A DNA stretch of 64,000 nucleotides, from positions 4,216,001 to 4,280,000 of the forward strand of contig NZ_JALN02000001.1 of the NCBI RefSeq assembly GCF_000559085.1. The letters run 5' to 3'. Positions 8,052 through 16,176 of this stretch are shown here, in pieces. The stretch is from Mycolicibacterium aromaticivorans JS19b1 = JCM 16368. GTDB lineage: Bacteria; Actinomycetota; Actinomycetes; Mycobacteriales; Mycobacteriaceae. The translations under genes and the position numbers were made by a program. Numbering within the stretch: the first letter of the stretch is position 1; each line of letters opens with the position of its first letter. The notes under the pieces are model-generated. The model searched no databases, was not told the origin of the DNA, and was given only the letters and a program-made list of their open reading frames with translations.

Positions 8052-9403
8052 TCGGCGGAAAGTCGTTGCAGCGGGCCGTGATCGCCGGGGCGTGCGTGGC
8101 GGTCACCACCACTGCCTGCTCCTTCCAGGGCGTCAACTCATTGCCACTGCCGGGCACGGTGGGCCGTGGTTCGGATGCGAGTGTCTACCATGCGGAGATC
8201 GCGAATATCGCGACGCTGGAGCCGAATTCACCGGTCATGATCAATGATGTCGTGGTCGGCAGCGTACGTAAGCTGACGGTCAAGAACTGGCACGCCGATG
8301 TGGAGTTCTCGGTCAAGCCCGATGTCGTGGTGCCGGCCAACGCCGTTGCCAGCGTGGGCCAGACGAGCTTGCTGGGCTCGATGCATCTGTCGCTGAACAC
8401 CCCGATCGGGCAGCCGCCGAGCGGAAAGCTCTCCCCGGGCGGCACCATCGCGCTGAACTCGACCTCGACTTATCCGACCACCGAGCAGACGCTGGCGTCG
8501 TTGGCCGCGGTGGTCACTGGCGGCGGACTCGGGCAGATCGGCGACGTCATCCACAACTTCAGCACAGCAGTCGGCGGCAACGAGGCCGCATTCCGCGACC
8601 TCATCACCCGGTTGGATACCTTCGTCGGAACGCTGGACAGCCAACGCGACAACATCGTCTCGGTCATCCAGTCGTTGAACCGGATGACGTCGACGTTTGC
8701 CGGGCAGCGCGACGACCTCGCCGCGGCTCTGCAGAAGATTCCGCCGGCCATCGACGTTCTGATCAAGGAAAGGCCCACGCTCACAACGGCGTTGGAGAAA
8801 CTTGGCACCTTCAGCGATACCGCCAACACGCTGGTCAATGAGTCACAGGCCGATCTGGTGGCCAATCTGAAGAACCTCGAACCGGCGTTCAAGGCCTTCG
8901 CCGACGTGGGCCCCAATCTGGACGCACTATTGGAATACGCGGTCCACTTCCCGTTCACCCAGAGCTTCATGGATCGCGCGATCCGCGGTGACTACTACAA
9001 CCTGTTCGCGACCATCGACCTGACGGTCCCACGGTTGAAGCGCACGCTGATGCTCGGTACCAGATGGGGAGACGCGGATGCACAGCTGATTCCCGCTCCT
9101 GGCGATCCGTACTACCTCAACTACACCTACGACCCGCTCAAGACCGGTGTCACCCCGCCGCCGCCGGACGTCTTCGCCGACAACCCGCCGGTACCGCCCC
9201 CACCGGCCGCCATCGCGGCCGCAGGTCCGATCCTTCCGCTGGTGCCTCCGCCTCCGACCTCGGTGCCAGGCGCCGAGATCTACACCCGGGAACAGCTGGC
9301 CGCAACGGGCGTCACCCCGATCTTCGCCGGACCCTATGGGGCCCAACCCAATGCGCCGGCGAATCTCGCGCCGCCGGCTCCGCCGACAGGAGGGGGCGGC
9401 TAA
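8048..9403 (+). CDS. mceE: Mce-family lipoprotein E (LprN/LprK type)
   Basis: 451 residues. The N-terminus has basic residues, a short hydrophobic run and Cys24 after TTTA, a weak but plausible lipobox, as expected for MceE lipoproteins. The MCE domain follows (core VMINDVVVGSVRKLTVK), then a helical region and a Pro-rich tail of about 70 residues (PPPPDV, PPVPPPPAA). ATG 8048 overlaps the mceD stop as ATGA. Family knowledge places E as the lipid-anchored subunit of the hexameric assembly. Confidence 0.9.
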   Translation: MIGGKSLQRAVIAGACVAVTTTACSFQGVNSLPLPGTVGRGSDASVYHAEIANIATLEPNSPVMINDVVVGSVRKLTVKNWHADVEFSVKPDVVVPANAVASVGQTSLLGSMHLSLNTPIGQPPSGKLSPGGTIALNSTSTYPTTEQTLASLAAVVTGGGLGQIGDVIHNFSTAVGGNEAAFRDLITRLDTFVGTLDSQRDNIVSVIQSLNRMTSTFAGQRDDLAAALQKIPPAIDVLIKERPTLTTALEKLGTFSDTANTLVNESQADLVANLKNLEPAFKAFADVGPNLDALLEYAVHFPFTQSFMDRAIRGDYYNLFATIDLTVPRLKRTLMLGTRWGDADAQLIPAPGDPYYLNYTYDPLKTGVTPPPPDVFADNPPVPPPPAAIAAAGPILPLVPPPPTSVPGAEIYTREQLAATGVTPIFAGPYGAQPNAPANLAPPAPPTGGGG

Positions 9404-11113
9404 ATGCTGACGCGTTTCGTCCGGACTCAGCTGATCATCTTCACGATCGCCTCGATCGTCGGGGTGGCGATCATGCTGTTCGCCTACATCCAATTACCCA
9501 CTCTCCTAGGGGTGGGTCGCCTCACCGTCAAACTGGATCTGCCCGCCACCGGCGGTCTCTACAAGTTCAGCAACGTCACCTATCGTGGCCTGCAGGTCGG
9601 CAAGGTCACCTCGATCGACCTGACCGATACCGGCGCTCTGGCGACGTTGTCTCTGGACACCTCACCGAAGATCCCGGCGGATCTCAAGGCCGAGGTACGC
9701 AGCATGTCGGCGGTGGGCGAGCAATACGTGGAACTGTTGCCGCGCACCGACAAAGCGCCCTACTTACAGGACGGTTCTGTCATCTCGGTCGGCAACGCAT
9801 CGATCCCACAGCCGGTGGGCCCGATGCTCGACCAGGTGAGCAAGCTCGTCGGAAGCATTCCAAAAGACAAATTGAGCCAACTGCTGGGCGAGACTTACCA
9901 GGCGTTCAACGGGACAGGTTACGACTTCGGGTCGTTGATGGACTCCGGTGCGACGATTACCAGGGACGCCAACGGAATCTCGGATAACACCCGGGCGCTG
10001 ATCGATGACGCACGCCCGTTCATAGGGGCGCAGGAGATGACTACCGACTCGATTCGGACCTGGGCGCAGAGCCTGGCCGGTATCACCGGGCAGGTGGCCG
10101 ACAACGACCCCCAGTTCCGGTCGATCCTGCGCGACGGTCCGGGTTTCGCGCAAGAGACTTCGAAGCTGCTCGAGCAGATAAAACCGACGTTGCCGGTCCT
10201 GTTGGCGAATCTGACCACGTTCGGTCAGATCTTCCTGACGTACAACAAGTCGGTCGAACAGCTGATGGTTCTCGTGCCGCCGTTCGTCGCCCAGATTCAG
10301 ACCTACCTTCAATCCAACAACCCCGCAGGCATGCCGAATGGTGACTTCTCACTCGGACTCGGCGATCCCGCGGCCTGTACGGTCGGGTTTCTCCCGCCTT
10401 CTTCATGGCGCAACCCGGCCGACACCTCCGTGATCGACACACCGGACGGGCTGTATTGCAAGCTGCCGCAGGACTCGCCGGTGGCCGTCCGCGGCGCGCG
10501 TAACTACCCGTGCGTGGAACATCCGGGTAAGCGCGCACCCACCGTCGAACTATGTAACGACCCCAACGGATTCCAGCCGCTGGCCCAGCGTCAGCACGTC
10601 ACCGGTCCGTACCCGATCGACCCGAACCTGGTCGCGCAGGGCGTCCCGATCGACAGCCGGGTTCTGCCGGACTCGAATATCTATGGACCCCTGCAGGGCA
10701 CTCCATTGCCTGCCGGTGTGACCGCTCCGCCACCGGGGGCGGCGCCGATCGACCAACCGCCACCGAACTTCGCGGGCACTGGGCCCGGTCCGCTACTGCC
10801 AGGTCAGCCGATCTACCAGACGCCGCCGGTCTCACCGCCTGGTCCGGAGGGCAACATCGGTCCAGATCCGATCAACCTGCCGGGACCCGCCAACGTGCTG
10901 ACGCCCGATCAGCAGCCGGCACCGCCGCCTGATCCGGGTGTGCCGCAGGTCGCGCCGAGTGGTTTCAGTCCGAATGCGCAGAAGGCACCCGGACTGCAGG
11001 TCGCCAAGTACGACCCACGCACCGGTCAGTACATGGGTAGCGACGGAACGCTCTACCGCCAGACCAACCTCGCCAAGCCGGCGACGACGTGGCAGGACAT
11101 GCTGCAGAGCTGA
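9404..11113 (+). CDS. mceF: Mce-family protein F
   Basis: 569 residues, at the long end for MceF. N-terminal helix 8-28, MCE domain with TYRGLQVGKVTSIDL and the AVGEQYVELLP strand, long helical region, a Cys-containing segment (DPAACTVGFLPPSSW, YCKLP, YPCVEHPG, VELCNDP) and a Pro/Gly-rich extension of about 150 residues ending in TWQDMLQS. The SD AGGAGGGGGCGG precedes ATG 9404, which follows the mceE stop directly. It is the last core gene of the mce operon; the next + gene starts 8 nt later. Confidence 0.92.
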   Translation: MLTRFVRTQLIIFTIASIVGVAIMLFAYIQLPTLLGVGRLTVKLDLPATGGLYKFSNVTYRGLQVGKVTSIDLTDTGALATLSLDTSPKIPADLKAEVRSMSAVGEQYVELLPRTDKAPYLQDGSVISVGNASIPQPVGPMLDQVSKLVGSIPKDKLSQLLGETYQAFNGTGYDFGSLMDSGATITRDANGISDNTRALIDDARPFIGAQEMTTDSIRTWAQSLAGITGQVADNDPQFRSILRDGPGFAQETSKLLEQIKPTLPVLLANLTTFGQIFLTYNKSVEQLMVLVPPFVAQIQTYLQSNNPAGMPNGDFSLGLGDPAACTVGFLPPSSWRNPADTSVIDTPDGLYCKLPQDSPVAVRGARNYPCVEHPGKRAPTVELCNDPNGFQPLAQRQHVTGPYPIDPNLVAQGVPIDSRVLPDSNIYGPLQGTPLPAGVTAPPPGAAPIDQPPPNFAGTGPGPLLPGQPIYQTPPVSPPGPEGNIGPDPINLPGPANVLTPDQQPAPPPDPGVPQVAPSGFSPNAQKAPGLQVAKYDPRTGQYMGSDGTLYRQTNLAKPATTWQDMLQS

Positions 11114-11121
11114 AAAGGGGT

Positions 11122-11628
11122 ATGTCGATGCGTGCACTTCAGGCGCTGAGCGCCGTGGTATTGGCCACCGCCGTTGGGATCTGTTGCACCGCAACCGCTG
11201 CGGCGGACCAGGCCTGGGGAATCAACGGTGCCTTCGCGACGTCGTCGAACGGTGACTGGGCGAAGCTCAACGAGCGCTACGAGAACCAGCCATCGGAGCG
11301 CGAGACCTGGACGATTTCGACCCAGTGCATATCGCCCACGGAGTGCACCGGAACGGTGCAGAGCGACGCCGGCTGGACCGCACCCATCTACACCACGAGC
11401 GGCCTGTGGTATCTCAAGCGAACCATTCCGGATTGGCGATTCTGTGCCGACGGGGCGGCGATCGAGGGTTTCCAGGAGTACCGAATTTATCCGGTCGGTG
11501 CGGACGGTCATTATGACGGGGCGGCGAATGAATACACCGGCGAGAATCGCGTCATTGGCCCGAGCGGGTCGTGCGGGCGCAACCAGCCGCCAGTGATCCG
11601 GATGCCGTTTTACATGAAAAAGCTTTAG
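11122..11628 (+). CDS. Small exported protein downstream of mceF
   Basis: 168 residues with a Sec-type signal peptide (MSMRALQALSAVVLATAVG..., likely cleaved after TATAAA) and four Cys in the mature part. I do not recognise a named family. The order of W, C, C, W, C, G and C residues resembles a group of mycobacterial secreted proteins to which the protein encoded at 12090-12548 also seems to belong. ATG 11122 follows an AAAAGGGG ribosome site only 8 nt after mceF, so it is probably the last gene of the mce operon. It ends 3 nt before the convergent gene at 11632. A periplasmic accessory role for the transporter is possible but unproven. Confidence 0.75.
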   Translation: MSMRALQALSAVVLATAVGICCTATAAADQAWGINGAFATSSNGDWAKLNERYENQPSERETWTISTQCISPTECTGTVQSDAGWTAPIYTTSGLWYLKRTIPDWRFCADGAAIEGFQEYRIYPVGADGHYDGAANEYTGENRVIGPSGSCGRNQPPVIRMPFYMKKL

Positions 11629-11631
11629 TAC

Positions 11632-12087
11632 CTACCAGTTTCGGATGGAGCACAGCGCACCTCTTGGTCCGCTGTTCTGCCTGACCACTTGCCCGTTGAT
11701 CTCCATCGTGCAGTTGAAGCCGGCGGCGGCTTTGGGCAGTGCACCGGTGGCCTGGACCAGAACCATGCCCCACTGGATCGGGTCGGTGAGGGTGGCCTCG
11801 AGTACCCACGGCTTGTTGGGGCCGACCGTGGCTTCGACGCTGGGGCTGAACACGTACGGGTCGTGGCTGTAGTCAGAGAACGTCGGCGGATCGGTGTCGC
11901 GGTAGTAGATCTCGGCGTTGACCGGTTTGTCGGCGGTGACGGTGTATCGGACGTTGAAGACCTGCGGCGGTGGTGGAGGAGCCGGATCGACTCCCGGCGG
12001 AGGGTCATCCGCCATTGCCGGCGACGCGAGACCCGTTGCGGCGCAGAGCATTATCAGGGTGGCGGAGATCGTCGACGTGAATCGCAC
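11632..12087 (-). CDS. Exported MmpS-like beta protein (paralogue of 16092-16505)
   Basis: 151 residues. Signal peptide to about residue 26 (ATGLASPAMA), a Pro-rich linker (DPAPPPPPQ), then a beta-rich domain. It shares YYRDT, SDYSHDPYVFSP, a VEA/GP/W core, and NSGP then GALCS at the C-terminus with the protein encoded at 16092-16505. The layout (V-Y-V strand, Tyr-Thr turn, W, C-x-I, GP-x-C end) recalls the soluble domain of MmpS proteins, the small partners of MmpL lipid exporters, but there is no membrane anchor and no MmpL nearby. The MmpS comparison is fold-level inference; the paralogy is seen directly. Confidence 0.75.
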   Translation of the reverse strand: MRFTSTISATLIMLCAATGLASPAMADDPPPGVDPAPPPPPQVFNVRYTVTADKPVNAEIYYRDTDPPTFSDYSHDPYVFSPSVEATVGPNKPWVLEATLTDPIQWGMVLVQATGALPKAAAGFNCTMEINGQVVRQNSGPRGALCSIRNW

Positions 12088-12089
12088 GG

Positions 12090-12548
12090 TTACATCCTGC
12101 TCAGGTGGAACGGGTAGGTGAAGGCGCCACCCGGTGCCCCGTCGCAGCCGGCGTCGAACGACGACACCATCGATCCGCTGAGTGTGTTCGCGTCCCAGGT
12201 GTAGACGTCATGAGTGGGAATGGTTGGGCCGTAGTAGATGTCACCACATCGCAGGCCGAAGGGGTCGTCGATGGTCAACGTGTACTGGCCGTTGACCAGA
12301 GGTGCGTCGGCCTTGCTTTGAACGGCCTTCGCGATCGGCCGCGGCAGGGTGAACACGTGAACGCAGTTGGGGATGTTGGCGGCAGTGTCCTGCGCTACGC
12401 ACGGCGTCACGGACCAGACCCAGGTGTGAAAGTCCCTGCGGTCGGGCATGATCAGCTCGTAATTGCCCAGGTACATCTCAGCGGATGCCGGCGGTGCGAG
12501 TGCCACCGTTGCCGCCACCGCCACCGCGGCGATCACAAGGGATTTCAC
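12090..12548 (-). CDS. Small exported four-cysteine protein
   Basis: About 152 residues. Signal peptide (KSLVIAAVAVAATVALAPPASA) then a mature domain with four Cys (TPCV, PNCV, LRCGD, AGCDG) and a YTWD-x-NTLSG segment ending in FHLSRM. GTG 12548 is chosen because GGAGGAAG sits 6 nt upstream; the ATG five codons earlier has no such site. It lies 2 nt upstream of the MmpS-like gene at 11632-12087, so the pair is probably one short operon. The inverted repeat at 12615-12633 lies about 70 bp upstream. Function unknown. Confidence 0.7.
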   Translation of the reverse strand: MKSLVIAAVAVAATVALAPPASAEMYLGNYELIMPDRRDFHTWVWSVTPCVAQDTAANIPNCVHVFTLPRPIAKAVQSKADAPLVNGQYTLTIDDPFGLRCGDIYYGPTIPTHDVYTWDANTLSGSMVSSFDAGCDGAPGGAFTYPFHLSRM

Positions 12549-12609
12549 GCTGGCTTCCTCCACGTTCGGTGCGCACGGTGCGAAGCCCCGACTGTCGCAC
12601 GCTGCGAGA

Positions 12610-12638
12610 TTGGCATTCTCGTCATCGGAGAATACTAT
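12610..12638. promoter_or_regulatory. Operator ATTCTC-N7-GAGAAT inside a promoter-like element
   Basis: Perfect inverted repeat ATTCTC-N7-GAGAAT at 12615-12633. On the + strand it fills the 17-bp spacer between TTGGCA (12610-12615) and TACTAT (12633-12638). The same arrangement occurs at 31437-31465 with 22 of 29 bases identical. On the - strand it lies upstream of the secreted-protein pair starting at 12548. It is probably a regulator site; which direction it drives here is unclear, because + transcription would run antisense to the gene at 12683-13459. Confidence 0.6.
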
Positions 12639-12682
12639 CTTCCGGCTTCCCGGAGAAAGGGTTTGGTGGTTCTGTTCGCCGG

Positions 12683-13459
12683 TCAGGCGAATTCGACGTC
12701 CGACACCTTCAGCTGGTCGCCGTCGCGCTGCAGGCTGACCACGACCCGCCAGACCCGGGGTTGCTGATCCTCTTTGGGGGCATCCGGCCCGGTGCGCTGT
12801 GAGGTGGCCGCGACCAGCACGGTGGCCGAATCCTTGTCCATCGACTCGACGGCGGTGTCATTGACGGTGACCTTGGTGACGACCTTCGATTGCTGCATCG
12901 CCTTGATCAGATCGTCGGCGCCGTCCTGGAAATTGGATTTGAACTTGCCCGTCGAGTCGTCGATGACCCGCTGCACGCTCTCCTTGGCCTGATTGAAGTC
13001 CATTGACATCAGGTTCACCACGCCTTGCCTCGCGGCCGCCGAGAACTCGGCGGTGCGGTGGCGCTGCGCCTCGGCATCCCGGTGTTTCCACAGCATGAAT
13101 CCGGTGACGCTGGCCAAGCCGATGATCGCAAGGACGGCCACCGCGGCGGCGATGGTCTTACCGATGGGCAGGCGCCGCCGGCGTTTCTTCTCCGGTGCGG
13201 GAGCCGATTCGATGTCGTCGACCGGCGCAGGTTCGGTGTCCTCGGTGGTGTCGGCTTCGAAGCTCTCGGGATCGGTCCCGGTCTCCGGGACTTCCGGCGC
13301 CTCGTCGCGAGACTCGGCCAGCTTGCGGCGCAATTCGTTTGCGCGGGCCCGGGCTGCCTCGGCCCGAGCTTCGGCCGCCGCCGCCGCAGCCTCCGCCGCC
13401 TCGGCGGAGTTCAGGTCGTCGGCGTCGGGAGCTTCGGATTCACGGTTGCCCGCCGGCAT
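12683..13459 (-). CDS. Mce-associated membrane protein (Mam type)
   Basis: 258 residues. An acidic, Ala/Glu-rich N-terminal coiled-coil-like segment (about residues 15-50) and a Glu/Asp-rich linker precede a KKRRRRLP stretch, one transmembrane helix (about 107-130, TIAAAVAVLAIIGLASVTGFML) and an NTF2-like extracytoplasmic domain. The last contains AARQGVVNLMSMDF, a typical Mam feature, and ends VWRVVVSLQRDGDQLKVSDVEFA. Mam proteins stabilise Mce complexes (the OmamA/LucA type interacts with mce systems). The ATG is preceded by GAGGAGG at 5 nt spacing. It is transcribed away from the mce operon but is clearly part of the same functional neighbourhood. Confidence 0.85.
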   Translation of the reverse strand: MPAGNRESEAPDADDLNSAEAAEAAAAAAEARAEAARARANELRRKLAESRDEAPEVPETGTDPESFEADTTEDTEPAPVDDIESAPAPEKKRRRRLPIGKTIAAAVAVLAIIGLASVTGFMLWKHRDAEAQRHRTAEFSAAARQGVVNLMSMDFNQAKESVQRVIDDSTGKFKSNFQDGADDLIKAMQQSKVVTKVTVNDTAVESMDKDSATVLVAATSQRTGPDAPKEDQQPRVWRVVVSLQRDGDQLKVSDVEFA

Positions 13460-13590
13460 GGGACCCTCCTCGTCCATCGCGGTCGCTTGGCGACGCGCGA
13501 CGCTAGCACTGCCGCCCAGCATTACACAGCGGCCAACCCGGTCTGTGGGAGGCAGGTTTTTCTTCCCGGTTTCTTCTGAAGAGCCGGAGA

Positions 13591-13605
13591 ATTCGGTTAC
13601 CGAAT
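13591..13605. promoter_or_regulatory. 15-bp palindrome ATTCGGT-T-ACCGAAT
   Basis: Perfect 7-bp arms around one base, in the 162-bp divergent gap between the Mam gene (start 13459) and the exported protein at 13622. No good hexamers are evident. A candidate operator for an unknown regulator. Confidence 0.4.
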
Positions 13606-13621
13606 ATGCGAGAGTGTTCGA

Positions 13622-14029
13622 GTGCGATCGACCGTGGCAGTTGTTGCTGCACTCATGGCGGCTGGAATGTTGATGCCGGCGTCGGCCTCCGCGGATCCCG
13701 ACGGGACGCCGATCAACGCCAACCAATGCAATGACGCGTTCTGTACGCCGGGCATCACGCCGGGTGTCGAACTCGGTGCCCCGTGCAGCAATACGACGTA
13801 TTACGTGTTCGGTGTCGACACGCGCAACAACTGGGGCCGGTTGATCTTCTGCGGTTCGCCGCGGCGCTACGAGCCGCGGTATTTCCGGTCGCCGCCGATG
13901 GTGGGCGTAAAGAACTTGAACGACGACTGCGTCGGCTACGAGAACTCCGTCGCGCAGGCTCCCGACGGCATGTTTTTGACCTGCGTCGCGGCCGGCGGGC
14001 GGACCCGCTGGGTGCAGGGCGACGCCTGA
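13622..14029 (+). CDS. Small exported six-cysteine protein
   Basis: 135 residues. Signal peptide (RSTVAVVAALMAAGMLMPASASA, cleavage near residue 24) and a mature part of about 110 residues with six Cys (QCN, FCT, PCS, FCG, DCV, TCV), enough for three disulfides. The start is GTG 13622; there is no strong SD. It stands alone between the divergent Mam gene and the convergent P450. I do not recognise the family. Small, Cys-rich and exported fits a cell-wall or secreted protein. Confidence 0.7.
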   Translation: MRSTVAVVAALMAAGMLMPASASADPDGTPINANQCNDAFCTPGITPGVELGAPCSNTTYYVFGVDTRNNWGRLIFCGSPRRYEPRYFRSPPMVGVKNLNDDCVGYENSVAQAPDGMFLTCVAAGGRTRWVQGDA

Positions 14030-14071
14030 GTCACCCGTGCGGGGCGACGCCTGTGCGCCGCCCCGACATGG

Positions 14072-15349
14072 TCAGCCTCTGCCGGTGAACCGGACGTGGA
14101 TATCGGCCAGCCCGCGCAGGATATACGTCGGTTCGTAGTTGTACCGACGGTCCCCAGCCGAGCCGTGGAACTCTTCGTCGATGGTGATTTCGCCCATCCG
14201 GTCCAGCATCCGTTCCAGCGAGACCCGTCCCTCCACCCGTGCCAGCGGTGCGCCGGGGCACGAATGGGCGCCGCGTCCGAACGCGATATGTTCGCGGACG
14301 TTGGGCCTGCGGACCTGGAATTCGTGGGGGTCGGTGAATCGCCGCGGATCCCGGTTTGCCGCACCGGGCAACACCATGACGACGGTGCCGGCCTTGATGT
14401 TCATGCCGCCCAGCGTGGTGCTCCGGCGAGCCAGTCGGGAATCGCTCTTGACGGGGCTTTCCAGGCGCAGTGACTCCTCGACGAAGGTCGGGATCAAACT
14501 GCGGTCCTCGCGCAGCGCCTGCTGAAGTTCTGGCCGCTCCACCAGAGCCTTGATCGCTGCCGACAGCAGCTTGGCGGTGGTCTCCTGGCCGGCGGCGAAC
14601 AGGAAGGTGGCGGTTCGGACCACGTCGATGATCTCGGGGGTCGATCCGTCCGGGTACTTCGCGCTCGCCAGATCCGTCAGGACGTCCTCGCGGGGATGGC
14701 GGCGACGCTCCTCGAGGTAGGCACTGAACTTCTCGTCGAGGAACTCCAGGGGGTTCAGACCCATCTTCTCGTGGTCGAGCGACCCCACCCGGGCACCGGG
14801 CCGATCGGCGCCGAGCACCGTGCGGAATTCCTTGTGGTCCTCTTCGGGTACGCCGAGCAGGTCGGCAATCACCAACAGCGAGAACGGTTTTGCGTACTCG
14901 GCCAGGAACTCGCTGTGGCCCAGGGAGAGGAACTCGTCGAGCTGGCGATCGGCCAGCCGCCACATGAAGTCTTCGTTCTCTTTGAGGCGCTTGGGAGTCA
15001 GCAAGCGGCTGAGCAGTGAACGCGCCTTGGTGTGGTCGGGCGGGTCCATCGTCACCATGTGCTCGTACATGGGGAATTGGTTGCGGTGCGCGTCGATCTG
15101 AGCGTTCAGGTCGTCGCCGTCGGGGGTGAAGGGCAGGGGCGGGAAGGGGCCGCCGAGCGCCACGATGTTGGAGAAGTCCTCGGGATTCTTGTAGACCTCG
15201 AGGGCTTCTTCGTAGCCGGTGACTGCCACGAAGCCGTGTGGCTCGAGACGCAACACCGGGCTCTGCTCACGCAGGTAGTCGTAGTACGGGTACGGGTCGG
15301 GAACCAGCGACTGATCGGTGAGGAAGTCAACGGTGGCGAAATCGGTCAT
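14072..15349 (-). CDS. Cytochrome P450
   Basis: 425 residues with all P450 hallmarks: I-helix AGQETT, ExxR in ESLR, the heme loop FGRGAHSCPG with Cys364 as the thiolate ligand, and HxxxR in DHTKAR. It hydroxylates or otherwise oxidises a hydrophobic substrate with electrons from a ferredoxin; no ferredoxin gene is adjacent. The ATG is preceded by GGAGGAA at about 8 nt. It is divergent from the TetR gene at 15490 across a gap with a 9-bp inverted repeat, so TetR control is likely. The CYP subfamily cannot be named without alignment. Confidence 0.93.
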   Translation of the reverse strand: MTDFATVDFLTDQSLVPDPYPYYDYLREQSPVLRLEPHGFVAVTGYEEALEVYKNPEDFSNIVALGGPFPPLPFTPDGDDLNAQIDAHRNQFPMYEHMVTMDPPDHTKARSLLSRLLTPKRLKENEDFMWRLADRQLDEFLSLGHSEFLAEYAKPFSLLVIADLLGVPEEDHKEFRTVLGADRPGARVGSLDHEKMGLNPLEFLDEKFSAYLEERRRHPREDVLTDLASAKYPDGSTPEIIDVVRTATFLFAAGQETTAKLLSAAIKALVERPELQQALREDRSLIPTFVEESLRLESPVKSDSRLARRSTTLGGMNIKAGTVVMVLPGAANRDPRRFTDPHEFQVRRPNVREHIAFGRGAHSCPGAPLARVEGRVSLERMLDRMGEITIDEEFHGSAGDRRYNYEPTYILRGLADIHVRFTGRG

Positions 15350-15405
15350 GCGTGTTATTTCCTCCCGGCGGGCTGATTGCTGTGCACCTGCTTAGCATGG
15401 CGTAA

Positions 15406-15444
15406 AGTACGTGGTCAAGGCTGGATCGCATCGGCCCACGTACT
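15406..15444. promoter_or_regulatory. Inverted repeat AGTACGTGG / CCACGTACT between P450 and tetR
   Basis: Perfect 9-bp arms at 15406-15414 and 15436-15444, centres 30 bp apart (about three helical turns), in the divergent promoter region. The TACTAT at 15441-15446 overlaps the right arm and fits a TANNNT -10 for the tetR gene. This is a plausible binding site for the TetR protein encoded at 15490. Confidence 0.5.
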
Positions 15445-15489
15445 ATCGGCGTGTTCAATCGGCGGTCGTGGACAGAGCAGAGGTGGCAG

Positions 15490-16176
15490 ATGGCATCGGC
15501 GCGGCGGATCGGTGCGCCCGACGCGAAGAATCGTGCGGTGCTGTTGGACGCCGCTGAACAGCTGCTGATCGAAGAGGGCTACGCGGCGGTGACGTCACGC
15601 CGGGTCGCCGAGAAAGCGGGACTGAAGCCGCAACTCGTGCACTACTACTTCCGCACGATGGACGACCTGTTCCTGGAGATCTTCCGCCGCTACGCCGATC
15701 AGGGAATGGAAGCCCACCGGGTGGCGCTCGCCTCGCCGCAACCGTTGTGGGCGCTCTGGCGGTTCGGTATCAACCCCGACGCCAGCCGTCTGACGATGGA
15801 GATGGCGGCGCTGGCCAACCATCGCAAGGCGCTGCGCACCGAGATGTCGCGATACGCCGAGCTCTTCCGCGAGCAGCAGCGAGAAGTGTTCGTGACCGCG
15901 CTGGACCGGCACGGTGTGCTGCCCAGTGAAGTGCCGCCGGTGGTCTGGTCGATCCTGCTGACCGGTCTGTCGACGGTGGTCATGCTGGGCGAGGCGCTCG
16001 GCGTGACCGCGGGCCACGCGGAGACCATGGAACTCGTGGAGCGCTACCTCACGCTGATGGAAGGACCGCCGCTACCGGTGGACGACTCAGCTCACCAGTG
16101 GCGCAGCGAGCAGAGCGCGCCTTTGGGCCCGGAGTTCTCCGCGACGACGACGCCGTCGACCGCAAGTACACAGTGA
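15490..16176 (+). CDS. TetR-family transcriptional regulator
   Basis: 228 residues. The N-terminal helix-turn-helix (about residues 15-60: AVLLDAAEQLLIEEGYAAVTSRRVAEKAGL and VHYYFRTMDDLFLEIF) is classical TetR; the rest is the ligand/dimer domain. ATG 15490 is used rather than the GTG 39 nt upstream because AGAGGTGG precedes it. It is divergent from the P450 and is its likely repressor. The last 28 codons overlap the convergent gene at 16092-16505 by 85 bp, so the C-terminal tail (WRSEQSAPLGPEF...) is written over the other gene's coding strand. Confidence 0.9.
   Translation: MASARRIGAPDAKNRAVLLDAAEQLLIEEGYAAVTSRRVAEKAGLKPQLVHYYFRTMDDLFLEIFRRYADQGMEAHRVALASPQPLWALWRFGINPDASRLTMEMAALANHRKALRTEMSRYAELFREQQREVFVTALDRHGVLPSEVPPVVWSILLTGLSTVVMLGEALGVTAGHAETMELVERYLTLMEGPPLPVDDSAHQWRSEQSAPLGPEFSATTTPSTASTQ

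Noticed and set aside
8048..8130. Twin-arginine or ordinary Sec signal for MceE
   Set aside because: No RR motif, and the short hydrophobic run followed by Cys24 fits a lipoprotein signal better, although the lipobox is weak.
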